Shown here: in pieces, positions 63,619 through 64,000 of the stretch
How the letters are laid out: each line of letters begins with the position of its first letter
How positions within the stretch are numbered: the stretch's first letter is position 1
Origin: Verrucomicrobiaceae bacterium
GTDB lineage: Bacteria > Verrucomicrobiota > Verrucomicrobiia > Verrucomicrobiales > Verrucomicrobiaceae
Direction of reading: 5' to 3'
DNA: 64,000 bases
Assembly (NCBI GenBank): GCA_015075365.1
Contig: JABTUN010000001.1
Coordinates: forward strand, 434,001-498,000
Position numbers and translations under genes: made by a program
Notes under the pieces: model-generated
Database searches by the model: none
The model's input: only the letters and a program-made list of their open reading frames with translations
Told to the model about the DNA's origin: nothing

Positions 63619-64000
63619 ATGTCCCAAGCCCATCCTCTCTTCGATCTCTCCGGCAAAGGCGCGCTCGTCACGGGCGGCAGCAAAGGCCTCGGCAAGGCCA
63701 TGGCGCGTGGTTTCGCCGAATGCGGCGCGGATGTGATGATCTCCAGCCGCAACGCCGATGAACTGAAGGCCGCCGCCGCCGAAATCGGCGATGGATTGAA
63801 GGTGAAAGTCGAATGGATGGTGGCGGACATGGCGGACCGCGCCCAGGTGCGCGCGCTGGCCGCCGAGGCGGAGAAACGGCTCGGCAAGGTGGACATCCTC
63901 GTCAACAACGCCGGCATCAACAACCCGCAGGCCATCGACGAGATCACGGACGAGGTGTGGGACCGCAATGTGGAGGTCGATCTCACCGCGGTGATGGCGC
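63619..64000 (+). CDS. Short-chain dehydrogenase/reductase (SDR), partial (N-terminal half)
   Basis: 127 residues before the right edge. Start MSQAHPLFDLSGKGALVTGGSKGLGKAMARGF has the classical SDR cofactor motif TGGSKGLG, followed by VADMADRAQVRALA and the NNAG motif in DILVNNAGINNP. The catalytic Ser-Tyr-Lys lies beyond the window. Likely an NAD(P)-dependent sugar or gluconate-type dehydrogenase; the substrate cannot be told. Confidence 0.92.
   Translation, partial: MSQAHPLFDLSGKGALVTGGSKGLGKAMARGFAECGADVMISSRNADELKAAAAEIGDGLKVKVEWMVADMADRAQVRALAAEAEKRLGKVDILVNNAGINNPQAIDEITDEVWDRNVEVDLTAVMA

Overview
This is a GC-rich bacterial chromosome segment that most resembles the Verrucomicrobiota (PVC superphylum). 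No 16S or other marker gene is present, so this is inferred from gene content: PSD1-type Planctomycete cytochrome/DUF1549/DUF1553 proteins next to Tat-exported DUF1501 proteins, a sulfatase, many secreted beta-propeller and hydrolase genes, GloVer (TIGR03803-like) repeats, and lineage-typical hypothetical families. Shine-Dalgarno sequences are mostly weak. Many genes join through 4-bp ATGA or GTGA overlaps.

Layout. 1-6.4 kb: minus-strand housekeeping and catabolic cluster (ligA, standalone coaB, inositol-phosphatase family, glycoside-hydrolase-like, DUF1593, start of a penicillin acylase). 6.4-6.9 kb: RelE/ParE-like toxin-antitoxin pair. 7.1-10.8 kb: secreted haem peroxidase, a strong terminator, glutamine-dependent nadE. 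10.8-18.7 kb: MFS transporter, sialidase-like propeller, two alpha/beta hydrolases, PIG-L deacetylase, ceramidase-like protein. 18.7-39.9 kb: a 21-kb plus-strand directon of exported proteins (sulfatase-like, LamG/propeller, M14 peptidase, beta-helix, frameshifted class-IV aminotransferase, two PSD1 proteins, three DUF1501 proteins, kelch-like propeller, second ceramidase-like protein). A three-gene ABC-three-component (ABC-3C) conflict system at 27.4-30.3 kb, visibly lower in GC, interrupts this directon between a PSD1 gene and the next DUF1501 gene. 39.8-56 kb: CHASE2 membrane protein downstream of a giant gene for about 4,961 residues (subtilase, Calx-beta domains, 29 GloVer repeats, 14 RCC1 repeats). 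56.2-64 kb: Gfo/Idh/MocA oxidoreductase; a cluster of lineage-type hypothetical genes and a KTSC protein, ended by an IS5-type transposon; a WYL regulator divergent from a VWA protein; and the start of an SDR gene.

How it fits together. The plus-strand directon looks like a secreted or periplasmic programme for processing sulfated or complex glycans and lipids. Several of its 'enzymes' lack canonical catalytic residues (sulfatase, both ceramidase-like proteins), so functions should not be copied from family names. The best candidates for unusual biology are the ABC-3C cassette inside a catabolic directon, the giant repeat protein, the degenerate sulfatase, the LamG domain split by a propeller, and the WYL/VWA pair with operator-like palindromes.
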